Made by a program: the position numbers and the translations under genes. From Branchiostoma lanceolatum (lineage: Eukaryota > Chordata > Leptocardii > Amphioxiformes > Branchiostomatidae): 64,000 nucleotides of DNA. The stretch lies in assembly GCF_035083965.1 (NCBI RefSeq), contig NC_089731.1, positions 813,501 to 877,500 of the forward strand, given 5' to 3'. Below are positions 47,101 to 58,700 of the stretch, one piece after another; the stretch's first letter is position 1; each line of letters begins with the position of its first letter. Under the pieces are notes generated by a model that did not search any database, was not told the DNA's origin, and saw only the letters and a list, made by a program, of their open reading frames with translations.

Positions 47101-50100
47101 CAAAAGCAAATTAAAGCAAATGCAAGATGTGTCTTAAATCTATTTACAGATGAAAGTTTGAACAACTATGCAGAAGTCCAAAGGAATGACCCTCCCCCTG
47201 GTGCGGCGCACTTCCAAGACTGTGCCAACCTCTTCCCTCTACTCTACTGGACCAACACAGTGCAGGATGGAGTCTTCCCCATCAAACCTGCAGCCTCATC
47301 CGACCACTTCGACGTCTACTGTGACATGACTACAGATGGTGGGGGCTGGACTGTCATACAGAGGAGGTATAATGGGAGACTCAACTTTGTCAGACGTTGG
47401 GCAGATTACAAAAATGGGTTTGGGAAGGTCGAGGGGGAACACTGGCTTGGACTGGATAAAATTCACAACCTGACATCCCAGAATAACTATGAACTTTATG
47501 TGGTGTTAGAAGATTGGGAAGGTAACTCTAAACATGCTAAATATGACATATTTGGCATTGGGAATGAGAGTACAGATTATACACTGAACGTTGGGGGCTA
47601 CAGTGGGGATGCTGGGGACTCTATGAGATACCATAATGATGAGAAATTCAGTGCTAGAGATGTTGACAATGATGCGACCAGTAGTAATCACTGTGCTCAG
47701 GAGTTTTCAGGTGGCTGGTGGTATTCAAATTGTGGTTACTCTGTCCTGAATGGTCCCTACTTCCAACCGGAGGACTATCAGGGGAGTGAGACAGGGCGGG
47801 GTGTTCTCTGGTATCATTGGAAGAGCACCTACTACTACTCATTGAAGGCCACCAAGATGATGGTGCGGCCTCGAAACTTTATCCGCAATCTGTGATTGAA
47901 GTGCAGATCATTCTTTCATACAACATTCTCAATCTCATGATCATACAGAGAGAGATGTGTGAATACCAGCTGATTGATACAAAAATGTAATTTCCTGATT
48001 ACACGCTATAAACAAGAAGTCGAGGGATTAACTTCCTTCCCGGACCCGGAGGTAATTACTACAATCCTACCCCTGGGGTAATGATGAACAATTATTTTTA
48101 GTACATGTGTTGTGGCATATCTTGGTGGTGTTGTCCTGTGCTCAATATCATCCAACATGTGAATGGTCTGGCTACTGCAGGTTAGAGCAGAGGGCTACAT
48201 TTGTATCTTGTTCATGGTAACACGTATTGCACAGAGTGTACCACATTGTCTAGAAGTGCCTGGTATCATACAGTACATGTATCGTTCAATGTATTTCAAT
48301 CACTGACACAGATGCTGTCCATATTCCTAAATGAATACTGACCCATAGTGCAATGTTCAGCTGAATGAAGCCCAATAAAAGTTTACATCGCATGTTCAGT
48401 GTGAATTGTCTTATTTTGAGTACTAGTTTCTTAACTTTAATAAACTTTGAGCATACTTGCTAATAGATGCATTTCTATATAGTTTCCAGCCATCATAAAT
48501 CATACATTTATCTTAGAATAAAACACCTGAACAGTGCCACACATGTGTTCCCCTCAGTGAGTGTTTGTGACTTCTGATATAAACAGTGTAGCATTGCCAG
48601 GGAAGGTGTGCAGAAAAACAACACAAGAAAAAGAAACACTGGCTTACTGCAAAATTCATCTACTTTTGCTGTGGCATTATCTCACAGTATCGAAGGGGGA
48701 AAGGGGTTTTACAAGACTTGACCATTAAAAGGCCTGGAGCTGACTGTGATGTCCTGTTCATTGACAAACACAGTTACAAACACTGTTATACATTACTGTA
48801 GAGTCCATAAATATACCCCGGGTCCGAATGGTATGACCCGGGGGTCAGAGGTGAAATAGCACATGTACCGAGGACCAGATGCCTTACAAATATACACAAG
48901 AGTTCCGTTGAATCCTCGTCCCGTCTCCTCCTTGGGTCGGCCTGTAAGTGGTAACTTACATTACCAAATGCAACTAAGATTGGTGAGTAGAAGAAAGTAG
49001 GTCAACATGACTTGGCCAAATTACCAAGCCTTGTTTGTGTTGATTTACTGTTATCCCATAATTCATGCATGTTGGGTTGCAGTGTTTTAATCAATGTCAC
49101 TGATTTGCCTTTGTCGTGCTAAGTGATTTTGTGTCAAAAGACTTTAAGCCAGCAGTTATTCCGCAAAATAAAAAGACTAAAAAGAATACTTAAAAAAAAA
49201 ACTACCTTGAGTTTGTCTGCCGTGCCGCTGCACCAGTCTTCTGTCCTCCTGACCTGGAGTGACCTCAGCCTCTCGCTGACACCCACGTCATGTGACTCAA
49301 CGCTGCATTGTGATTGGTTGTTGTCAACAGAGCTGTCACTCATCACCATGGCAACGATTTTGGACCATGCTTCAGTTGCACACTGGGGTTGAAAGACAAT
49401 ATCCAGAATGAATTCTGATACAAAGAAGTTAAAACATAAAAGCCCCACTAGGTATGTAGCTGTGTACATTCCATAACAATAAAAATAATTACTATAAGAC
49501 ATACCTTTTTACATCATATTAGAAGACTTTTGATTCCTGCAACTAATCTAGATCAACATTGAAATTACATTGGAAAGTTTCCAGGTGAAGAACAAGGATC
49601 AGGTTGTGCACCTCTACAACAAACAACACAGTCATGTTCATCTGACCACAAGATCATTAAGGTCTAGCACATTGGTATACTTCCAACTTTTCAGAAAACT
49701 TCACACACATACTGTAAATGCAGAAATGTGCATGGCGGCTTTTTGTTTGCAGTTTTTGCAGTGAACTCTTCAGTGCAAACTTAAAACCATTGCAAAACGT
49801 TTTGCCCACCTGTGATTGCAGCCTTTGTTTCAAAAGCCAACTTAAAACCATTGTGAACATGCCATTTTCTACCTACCGCAAAATCAAATCCCGGCAAAAT
49901 TAAATGCATTTACTGTTACAGTAGGTTTTTTTCACTGTTACAGCTGTAGTTTTTTTTTATAAGTTTGATTTAAACATGTTTACATGTAACATGTTTATAA
50001 TGTAGGTCAAACTTACCACAATCACAGCATGCCCCTGTTTGGCATCTCCCAGGATGACCCTACAGAGGGTCATTGTGATCCCAGGTAAGAAGGAAGCAAA

Positions 50101-52563
50101 GCTGTCGGCGATCTGTCTGTCCAGACTGGGACTGAAGTCGGCACACCCTGGAGAGATAACCAAAGATCTTAAATTTATGGTGTCAAGGTTATCACCTACA
50201 GTCCCACAGGTTACTGCATAAAAATGCAGGGGGTTTTCTTTAAAAACTTGAACAAGAGGGAGCACACACAGGCGAGGGAGCGAATTCTATGTATTTATGG
50301 AAGAATCAATTGCTGAGTGAAGGCTGTATGCTGGATATTAAGCTAAAATCTGAATTCAACAAGGGCGCTAGCTGGGCTGAAACAAGAGGGTGCAGCGCCC
50401 TTCTTTCCCGATTTAGATGAACCCCTGAAAATGTACCAGTTTCTTTGTTTTTTAGCCTTAAGTAGTAGTCCACTGTGTTCTGCTGCTGCAGTAGTCTGGA
50501 CATCCTGCAGCTGCAATCAGTCTTTCTTCAACTCTCTCCACTTTGTCCGGTTCGCCGCAAGCTCCCTTAGCTCCCGCAGTTTTCTTTATCTATTCATTGT
50601 AAGCTCAAATTGGCATTATGGCCGCTTTGTTCCATTAAGGTCAAGAGGTCAGACAAAATATAAAAAAGATACAGCTAGTATTAGTAAGAGAACATGACAT
50701 TGAGTCAGGCTAACAGTGCATATCAATGACTTTTGCTAGAAGAATTTGACAATTTCTTCCACTTTCAGAGTGTGTTACAGTGATCTGCCAGTTGCATCAA
50801 CTTTTTTTTCAACTGCAGAGTTTAAATAGTCTACATGTGTACACTGATAGGGTATCAAGAATCTCCTTTCCTTACTTAACACTAAAAACAGTTTAGACAC
50901 TATAGCTAGGTTATACATACTACATGTACATTTGATACATGGTCTCTCACCAGAGTGACAGCCTGCTAGTACCATCAGGCATTCCATGGTCTCCAACCGC
51001 AGTTTCCTGGCGCTCTCGTGCTCTGCAACGGACAGCAGGATGGACACAGCGTGGCCAATCAGGGGCAGGCACTGGATTGTATACAGCTTCACCAGCAGAC
51101 TATTGGGGAAAAATGTAACAAAAAACAAGGTCAAACTTTCAAAGATGGCAGACTTCAGGAGGATATTGGGGAAAAATATTGCCAAAATTCAGAAGACAAA
51201 CACTTAAATCTGAATCTATAAATTACATTGATAAAATATAATTTGCTTTTTAGCATTTTTATTGATGTCTTGATAACACAATCTGATTTTTTAATTGAGT
51301 GGTTTTACCCCAAGCAAAACCTATATAAAACCTCGAGTTCCTTGCCCCAAGCAAAACCATCAGACTCTAAAATTCTGGCAAGATCTCTGAATGATGCTGT
51401 ACACCACTGACCTGGAGTCTGCAGCCAACAGAAGACTCTTCAACGTCGTGACCACGGCCAACTTCAACTCCTCACTCATATCAGCAACTGGGTACAAATA
51501 GAGGCCATACATTTTGCACATGAACATGAACTTCAATACACATAAGATAATGGAGACATAACATTACATTACATACATGGAGCAGTTGACCATGATTTGT
51601 GTCAGGAATTGGTCGAGTCTTGAGTAGACAATGCTCTTTTTTAATACTTGAAGCATTTCCCTACTATAGGAACATTGACCACCAGCCTGAGTGACATCTT
51701 AATAAGTGAAGGGAGACTGTCGGAGCCAGTGGAACAAACTAGCATGACACTCTGGCAACAGGACTACACACATTCCATCTAATCGATCATCCCCTCCCAG
51801 TCTCTGTCTCTCACAGTAGTGCATGCACACTTAAGTTATTCTCTCTCTCTCTGGCTCATTCCCCGTCGTCAAGGATAAGCGGGAAGGGCAGGCCCTCTGA
51901 TGGCTGAACAGTCCTATCCTGGAGTGTCCTATCCAAGCTAAACATGTATTCTAGGTACAAGCTAACAGGCCTTTTGGCCTTTCTAACTCTATACTCTATA
52001 CTACTAGTATATAGTGCTCTCATTACAACTTTTTAGGTGCCAGGTCCAAGCAGATGTTAGGTGTCAGAGAAGTCAGAAAACATTACAATCATCTACCCCA
52101 TATCTGCTTGGAGATTAGATGCCATGACCTTAAATGAACTTACACATACCTTGTCCGTTATTGCTGGGTGAACTGAGCAGGACACAGAGCTGGGTGAAGG
52201 TGTCCTCCAACATGTCCCAGTGGTGGACGTGGGTGTGCTGGAACACGTGGGTCATGCACTCCAGCACAGCCTGGGTCAGCCGCTCGTGTCTGGAAACAAC
52301 AGTGGAGGAACATGGTGTGTTATAGTCTGGGTGGGGTGTTGGAATACGTGGGTCATGCACTCCAACATTATCATGATAACAGCCTGGGTCAGCCTCTATA
52401 ATGGGAACAAGGGCAAAAGTACTTACCCTGCTTTACTGATTATATTAGCTTTAAGTTATAGTCATGACTCTTTGTTGTTTTGTTTTGTTTTGTTCTGTCT
52501 TGTTCTGTATTCTGTATATTGAGAATCGCAGAATTCATAACCACCTATTACACACACACACAA

Positions 52564-52594
<31 letters not shown>

Positions 52595-52886
52595 CCATGT
52601 ATAGACATATATAGACATACTTTGTGCAGAGACAGATAAAGATTATACTTCAGCCCCTTGGTGTGAGGTACAAAATACTCCTGAAAACTCACAGTCGCTG
52701 TTTCTGCTTGAGCAGGATCCTGAGAGGAAACAGCGCGTACTCCTGCAGCTGCTGAAGGTCCTCCCCGGCCGTCTCATCCAAAAGTTTCCTCAACTCCGAG
52801 ACGTTTTGTACCGTCTGTTCCTTCGTCAGTTGGACGCAACACGGTCTCAGGCGCCGGAACGCCTCCTTGGTAGACTCTGCCATCAT
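32171..52886 (-). CDS. TTI1: TTI1, TELO2-interacting protein 1 (TTT complex HEAT-repeat protein)
   Basis: TTI1 joins TELO2 and TTI2 in the TTT cochaperone that matures PIKK kinases (mTOR, ATM, ATR, DNA-PK). 25 exons on the minus strand: 52886-52693, 52289-52150, 51487-51412, 51099-50951, 50147-50017, 49382-49206, 45010-44913, 44299-44198, 44146-44045, 43993-43791, 42854-42672, 41307-41170, 40806-40693, 39334-39280, 38849-38603, 38170-38085, 37476-37274, 36442-36324, 35904-35659, 35490-35368, 34867-34802, 34092-33977, 33554-33380, 32930-32808 and 32242-32171. All phases close, giving 1145 residues. Family landmarks: [14 protein letters not shown] near the N-terminus, [64 protein letters not shown] and the C-terminal VTQLLQKLR. 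Two extra 34-residue exons (44299-44198, 44146-44045) come from tandem duplication; without them the length (1077) is close to human (1089). A fibrinogen-related gene is nested in the intron 49205-45011. Confidence 0.93.
34346..34666. mobile_element. MITE-like element with about 38-bp terminal inverted repeats
   Basis: 34348-34384 (CAGTCAAACCTGATCTAGCC then TGGATTCCAGCCTTATTA) is the near-exact inverse of 34622-34664. The 320-bp unit has no coding frame and lies in a TTI1 intron. A target duplication was not identified. Confidence 0.75.
35095..35310. repeat. Dispersed SINE-like repeat
   Basis: CACGCTACTGGAAAGGGTTG..GTCTTTAGGATGGGACATTAAG resembles 59940-59985 (GCACGCTACCGGAAAGGGTTGTAATCCTTTGG). 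Both lie in introns of minus-strand genes. Confidence 0.5.
36780..36960. mobile_element. MITE-like element related to 49705-49922
   Basis: It begins ACAGTAAATGCAGAAATGTTTGTG and contains CGAACTTAAAACCA, both shared with the element at 49705-49922. No coding frame. Confidence 0.5.
36990..37085 (-). mobile_element. tRNA-derived SINE head, minus strand
   Basis: Reading the minus strand from 37084, GTGTGGCGCAACAGTCTAAGAG is an A-box-bearing start and TCCCGGGTTTGATGC is a decayed B box. The continuation CCCCGACGTTGTGCCCTAT matches the body of the SINE at 28822-29281. Confidence 0.6.
38968..39140 (+). repeat. Dispersed repeat copy 3
   Basis: Carries both halves found at 23440-23520 (GTGAAGCATGATGCTTTTTAAG, TAGTGAAATGTGGCTTC) and 9708-9820 (TATGCAGAGGTTTGATGCC). 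It is in a TTI1 intron. Confidence 0.5.
39438..40182. mobile_element. Possible DNA-transposon remnant with inverted ends
   Basis: 39443-39478 (CCCTGTTCTATT..CACCTCCGTCAAAAACAG) is inverted at 40140-40178 (CTGTTTTTGACGGAGGTG..AATCGAACAGGG). About 745 bases lie between, with no transposase frame. It is in the TTI1 intron after the small exon 39334-39280's upstream neighbour. Confidence 0.45.
40347..40372. repeat. Perfect 26-bp palindrome
   Basis: Two 13-base arms starting AGCTCCTGTTGTC meet at a central GTCGAC with no spacer. It lies in a TTI1 intron. Confidence 0.9.
41758..42703 (-). repeat. 38-bp minisatellite carrying a TTI1 exon end and splice donor
   Basis: About 25 near-identical 38-bp units. 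On the minus strand each unit holds CAGGATAGTGGGGGAGAG..AACTCCTGCTGGAG followed by GTTAGT. The unit bordering the exon (ending at 42672) is the genuine exon tail and donor. A CTAGT variant replaces CTGCT in four units at spacings of 114, 114 and 190 bases, whole multiples of 38. The unit is not a multiple of three and brings a stop codon when read through. Confidence 0.95.
43888..44395 (-). repeat. 153-bp tandem duplication of a TTI1 exon
   Basis: The GTACCTG motif recurs at 43888, 44041, 44194 (as TTACCTG) and 44347, exactly 153 bases apart. Each full unit has an acceptor before GACCCTACAG and a donor at CACAG/GTAC or GTAA, defining 102-base exons and 51-base introns. The most upstream unit (44395-44300) is partial and lacks the acceptor. 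Confidence 0.92.
44575..44665 (-). pseudogene. Duplicated fragment of the TTI1 exon 45010-44913
   Basis: 44579-44660 repeats 44893-44970 (GTCGACTCACTTTGTGCACT, AGAAGTCTGTCAGCAAAGTC, ACCAGGGC), that is the exon end plus donor, but the start of the exon is missing. Flanking GTGTAAGGAATTTAACAAATTTGATG is also duplicated. Confidence 0.75.
46210..47895 (+). CDS. Nested secreted fibrinogen-related protein (single-exon fibrinogen domain)
   Basis: Three coding exons: 46210-46218, 46588-46678 and 47150-47895, giving 281 residues. The start sits in a strong Kozak context (GCCACCATGG) and the first exon codes only three residues. Exon 2 gives a hydrophobic signal peptide ([16 protein letters not shown]). 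Exon 3 carries the whole fibrinogen domain without introns: [33 protein letters not shown] with [12 protein letters not shown] and the C-terminal VRP. No coiled coil or collagen is present. It lies wholly inside a TTI1 intron on the opposite strand. It is more distant from the two tandem genes, which split the domain into three exons. AATAAA at 48374-48379 is a likely poly(A) signal. Function is inferred to be lectin-like recognition. Confidence 0.92.
49705..49922. mobile_element. MITE-like element with ACTGTAAATGCA ends
   Basis: The left end TACTGTAAATGCAGAAATG and right end AAATGCATTTACTGTTACAGTA are imperfect inverted repeats about 215 bases apart. Internal CTTAAAACCATTG repeats occur. No coding frame; related to 36780-36960. 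Confidence 0.6.
52310..52400 (-). pseudogene. Decayed duplicate of TTI1 exon 2
   Basis: GGTGTTGGAATACGTGGGTC, ATGCACTCCA and CAGCCTGGGTCAGCC repeat the sequence of exon 52289-52150 with a 12-base insertion. It lies just upstream (in transcript sense) of the true exon and lacks usable borders. Confidence 0.65.
52550..52595 (+). repeat. (CA)n microsatellite
   Basis: About 20 CA units with two AA interruptions in the first TTI1 intron. Confidence 0.9.
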
Positions 52887-53024
52887 TTAACTCGACGTCT
52901 TAGCTTTCCTTAGCTTACTCTTGAGTAACATGAAGCATATGAAGACTGGGGACTGTCATAAGGGACAGGAAAATGCAAAAGTCTCGTCCGACAGTGCACA
53001 ACATGCGTCTTTTTGTCGACTCGA

Positions 53025-53076
53025 CGCCATCTTGTTTAGGTCAGAGGTCACCGTGACAAAAAAAATGGCGCGAAAA
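53025..53076 (-). promoter_or_regulatory. Likely TTI1 core promoter sites (YY1-like and E2F-like)
   Basis: About 140 bases upstream of the TTI1 start, the minus strand has CAAGATGGCG (53025-53034), the YY1 core found just downstream of housekeeping start sites. At 53067-53075 it has TTTCGCGCC, an E2F consensus. No TATA box is evident. These fit a constitutive, growth-linked gene, but binding is inferred. Confidence 0.45.
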
Positions 53077-53079
53077 TTT

Positions 53080-55732
53080 GAAACTTGCCTTGGAGCATAA
53101 CTAAGCAGCGTCTCTGACTAAAGGTCTTTATGATAATATCAGGTGTATCAGGTGTATTTGCAGCCAGTGCCACAGGCAGGTACCCAATGTGTAGGGTAAT
53201 GAGGCTGTTTGTCTAATTTTTCCTGACACGCAACTATCACAGTGTCAAGGGTCTTATTTGCTGAGATAATGAGTCTAAAATTTGGATAATTCTAAACTAC
53301 AAAGTTCAGTCTTCAATCAAAGAACCTTATCGAGTCTTTTTAAGAGCATTAAACTTTAAAAATGCAAAGAAGCTGACTGAAATGATAAACAATATAGAAT
53401 AGTGGAAGCTGAAGTTTTTTGCTTCAACTCCTTAATCAAAGAATAGTTTGAATTATGATGAAGAGGTTATTTTATGAGACTTCATTATCATTGCCATGAT
53501 GATAAGTATTAGAGCACCACACACAGTATAATTCAAAGATCCGCATTAGTCATGATAATTGGCTTTGTTTATTAGCATTACCAGGCATGTTCTTCTCTAA
53601 TGGACTTGTGGAAGATGGCCTTGCATGTTACATGTAACATCAATAGTGAGATAAGTCACCACTTACAGGTTCAAATCACCTAATCATATGGTTCCTTTTT
53701 ACTTGCTTTGGTTAAGCAAAGAGATCTGAATCTATTTGATAGAACACCCTTGGTTTCAGTCTTTGTAATCTGTGTTCAATTTCAAATGTTGATTTCTAAA
53801 ACAAATGAGAAACCTGAATCATGACATCAACAACAACAAAGGGATTGGTGGAATGTATATCAACTACATGTTTCCACAATATTTCAAGATCATAGCAGGA
53901 TTTTTCCAGAAATAACAACAAAATCCATGAATATATTCTGTAACAAGCAACAACACACATTGATCATAATCTTTAAGACAATATAACAACAAAGATATCT
54001 AAGAACAATCACATTTAAAAATGTAATGCTAAAAAATCAAGACACTCTGAACATGGGTAAAACGTACATGTACTTAAGAATCATGCAGATACTTAAGGAA
54101 GACTTAAAGAAGAATCACAACTTAATTAATAGTGAGTTCATTAATACAAAAACTGTGTTACTAATTATAAGTTAGTATCATCAATTAGAGCTCAATATTC
54201 ATTTTTCATAATAGGTGCACTGGTGCAAATAATCTAGAAATAGTGGTCCAAAGAAAAAGATTTGGGTGTGCAACATACAAAATAAAGTCCATTGTCAGCA
54301 AAACCCTACACAAATATCTAGATGTGCACTCACAGTCAACAAAAGGTGAACAGCTCCAATTTTGGTTGTGCAAAAAGACATATGCACCCATCCTACTCTG
54401 TATAACGTTACAATGTTACTGCTATTCAAAGTGGCTTACAAACGTCACATGCAAAGTTAGTAAAATTCAAGAAATGCTGTCCAGAACATTGCAGCCTTCC
54501 AGTCTCCATACAGGCTCTGACATCTTTGTGGAAATCATCAACTCCATAGGTAATATAAATCGATATGAAATCAACGTCCAAAAGTCACTGCAACTCGATA
54601 CCAATCAATGAAATGTCATGTCATACTGTCTTACCACAGAGGTCATTAGAAATATGTAATGTTACAAACAATGAGGTATCTAGGAAGACAATCAAAATTT
54701 AAATCACAGATATCTTTGCTTCATGTTGATTTTATCTTTTAAACGAATAAAAATATAATAATGATAAAATAGAGAGAAAGATTTGCTCCTTCTCATAGTT
54801 AGACATTTATCAAAAGCTGAATGGTCCATTTCTCACCAATGCAAGCGACAAATTTCAATGCACTTTCTAGTCTGGCATACACGCTTACATAATCTTACAC
54901 ATACATTAACCTTCAGCACACTGAAGTAGCCGTTTAGCACCCAATTCCCTATTGGTTACAGAGTTAGGCAGCAGGGAGAGGGTTACACAATCTTACACAT
55001 CATCATCATCTTACACATACATTAACCTTTAGCACACTGAAGTAGCCATTTGCCCCCTTAATTCCCTTAGTTACAGAGTTAGGCAGCAGGGAGAAGGTTA
55101 ACAATGTACATTAGCTACATGTATACCAGCCATGTCAATCTTACATCACAGCAAAGACTCTAAAAAGGTACTTATTCTGCCTAGGGCTCAGCACTAATAC
55201 GGTAAAGAGTATGGAAGTTAAAAGCACACCACTCCCAGTGAACTAGCTCCCTAATGTGTGTCCCAAGGGTTACTAAGATGGCGCTGCCCTATACACCAAA
55301 AGGTGTGGGAGGAATTAAACTAACACAGCCCAGCCCATCATAGCAAAGCTAAAAAAGGTACTTCATCTGCCTAGGGCTCAGCACTTACAGAGTGTGGAAG
55401 TTAAAAGCGCACCCCTACGAGTGAACTAGCTCCCTAATGTGTGTCTCAAGGAAACAGAGATGGGCGCTGCCCCATACACCAAAAGGTGTGGGAGGAATTA
55501 AAATAACACATCAAGCCTACAGCCCAGCCCACCATAGCAAAGACTCTAAAAAAGGTACTTATTCTGCCTAGCGCTCAGCACTTACGGTAAAAAGTATGAG
55601 TATGGAAGTTAAAAGCACACCACTACGAGTGAACTAGCACCCTAATGTTTGCCCCAAGGTCTATAGAAACAGAGTTGGGCGCTGCCCTATGCACCAAAAG
55701 CTGTTGGAAGGATTCAAACTAACACACCCAGC
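53080..55732. other. Intergenic region between TTI1 and gasdermin
   Basis: No gene is supported. It contains a tandem duplication of about 110 bp at 54885-55103 (TTACACATACATTAACCTT, CAGAGTTAGGCAGCAGGGAG) and a threefold repeat of about 195 bp at 55150-55740, listed separately. The remainder is AT-rich unique sequence. Confidence 0.6.
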
Positions 55733-55740
55733 CTACAGCC
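55150..55740. repeat. Three tandem copies of a 195-bp unit reaching the gasdermin stop codon
   Basis: Units start near 55150, 55342 and 55537 and share AAGGTACTT, GCCTAG-GCTCAGCACT, GTGAACTAGC-CCCTAATGT, GGCGCTGCCC and CACCAAAAGGTGTGGGAGGA. Related single copies occur in a TTI1 intron (44470-44580, 44780-44880), so the unit is a dispersed element that was locally amplified in the gasdermin 3' UTR. Confidence 0.8.
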
Positions 55741-58700
55741 CACCCCACAGCCCATACACAGCTTGTTGAGCAGCATACAGCATCTTGCCGTTGTCTTCCG
55801 TCACCAGAGACTTCTTAGACCCGACGTCTTGGATCCCGAAGTCCATGGCCTCGATGAAGTCCTGTCCGGGATTGTTGGACTTGACATACAGGATGCTGAT
55901 GGCTGGGTCGTCTAAGGGCACGGGGTTTCCTGCGATACCCTGGGCAAGCTGTGGAGGGGCACATGTAACAGAGATATTAACATACAGGCTCTGGATTGTC
56001 CAGTGGAAAAGAGTTGCCTGCAATGCACTGCTGGTCTAGCTGTGAGGAGTAACATGCACATGTAACACAGATATTGACACAGAATGAGATTTAAACTGTT
56101 ATTAACACTGATAGTAACATACAGGATACTGATGGCTCAACTATCTAGTGGGACAGGGTTGCCTGCAGTATTCAATACACACAAAATGTGTGTTCAGTGC
56201 AGTGATTCCTTGCAGAGAGAGCAAGATGATGAAAGTACTCTATGTGCCAGTACAAAAAAACAATCTGGTAAAAGGACTAAAAGCGCCCCCACTCACCACA
56301 TGCAGAACTGCAGGAGCAAAGTTAGCGTTGCACTCCTTCAGGGCTAGACACTGTTCATCAGACAGCTCTGGAAAGTACGTAAGTGCATTTAGAAGACAAG
56401 TTATACCATAGAAAAGTAAACAGTTGTGATGTTGGAATATCTAAAATCAGTTTGAATGTCATCAAAACCGAAATCAAGAATTTCCCAAATTTAAACCATT
56501 TTCAGTACCAAGGACAGAGGAAACTTCAGTACCAAGGACAGAGGCAACTTCATTATCAAGGACAGAGATTGTCTAAGAAGCTAGCAACAAAATCATTCTT
56601 GATTCAAGCACATGTAATTGGCAAGTGATACTTGATTGTTTTTGTCACATCCTACAGGATAAGACTTATAAGAAAAACGAAATGGCACATATGTATTATT
56701 TCATTTTAAAGTGATGATTTTGTAACTAGATGAGAAATTTGAATTTTGCACGTATTGATAAGAAAACTAATATCAACCGATAGCGAGCGTATAGATGTTG
56801 CTTACCTACTAGTCCGTCAAACAGAGCATCCAGCGAGTGAATAAGAGCTTTGTCTTCATCCGTGAAGGGGGTCTGAAAGGAACAAGGATGGACAGACAAT
56901 GTTGGTAAATTGGACGCAGAACCAAATATAACATAGATGTTGTTATATGTTACTCCCTATCTTAAGTAGAGATCATATCTTGATACATATCATTTTGACT
57001 TGACCTCTGACCTCTCATAGTACCTGATTTTAAGTTCACCTTATCTATTTTTTCTGTTCATCCAAATGTACATTTTGTATATGTTGCTGTAAATGTCAGT
57101 TGCTATATTTGCATATTGATATAAATCAATATAATATACACTATTATGCATAATGCAGATGTACACATACACTGGTGCTCAAGGCATTATTGAGAAGGCC
57201 TCGATAACACCTTTTTTCTCAATGAGGCGATCTTGAGGTGTCCAGTAGAATTAGGAGAGTTGACGTCACTACTTACATCCATTTGGAAGTCAATGGTGGA
57301 CAGAAAGGCCAGCACAGCGGAAGGGTTGCTGCACTTGGACTTGAACTCAGTAAAGGGCTTCGGTTTTCTGCCGTCCACAACGTCATCCAGCTGGATTGGG
57401 CAAGATGTAAACGTGGTCAATAAATCTAGTGACTCATGGCTAGTTGCAACATGAAACAGTATATAGAAAAAGGATACAGACAGTGCAAGAGGACAATGGT
57501 GACGAGTAAAGTGTAGTATTCTTAGTACCAGTCAAACCTGATCGAGGAACCACCTGGCACAGGCAACCACCTGTCATAGGCAACCACCTGACATAGGCAA
57601 CCACCTGTCATAGGCAACCGCCTGACATAGGCAACCGCCTGACATAGGCAACCACCTGACATAGGCAACCACCTGTCATAGGCAACCGCCTGACATAGGC
57701 AACCACCTGACATAGGCAACCACCTGATACAGGCAACCACCCGGTACGGGCAACCACCTGGCACATACAACCACCTGGCACAGACAACCACCTGGCATAG
57801 ACAACCACCTGGCACAGGCAACCACCAGGCATAGGCAACCACCTGACATAGGCAACCACCAGACATAGGCAACCACCAGGCATAGGCAACCACCAGACAT
57901 AGGCAACCACCAGACATAGGCAACCACCAGGCATAGGCAACCACCAGACATAGGCAACCACCAGGCATAGGCAACCACCAGGCACAGGCAACCACCTGAC
58001 ATAGGCAACCACCTGACATAGGCAACCACCAGACATAGGCAACCACCAGGCATAGGCAACCACCTGACATAGGCAACTGCCCGGGATAGGCAACCAGAGG
58101 GATTGGCTTCTCCTTCCAATACGGTGTCCTACTCACAGAACATAACTGACCACTACCTGTTACTTGCCCCAAAAAGCTACTTTTACCTTTTACCATCACA
58201 GTCAAAATTCACTAGCCCCCATGACTGACTTAGGAGTACTAGAAGTACTAGTAGGAATGAATTGCATGGAGTACACGCAGGCACAAGTCACCAAGAGCTA
58301 AACACCAAAAGAATACAATTTACTAGTAACTGAACCAAGCGAGACCTGCCACCAACAGACCACTTCTAGCAATGTAACAGACTTTTAACAAGGACAACAA
58401 CAACAACAACAAAGAATTGTGCGAGGAACAATCGTGCAGTGTGTTTCAATGAGCTTGTTGTTTCATCTTTCTGGGAGTTTATTCTGTTGCAGGATATGTT
58501 GAATGTATGAGAAACCTGTATAGTGGTCATAATCATGTGGTTCTTTATTGCTCATAAGAATTGTTTTTTATTAATGATAAGTGTAGTACTTTACCTCAAA
58601 TACAAATACTTGTATAGGGCAGTGTTTTCTTCTAATCTAATGGTAACCTTAACTGTACAATCAAGTCAGACTTCATATGGTTGGACAATCTGCTGGACTA

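Noticed and set aside
57522..58205. Frames of 147-227 codons on the minus strand (WLPMSGGCLCQVV-like repeats)
   Set aside because: The 17-bp minisatellite gives the same pseudo-peptide in all three frames; it lies inside a gasdermin intron.
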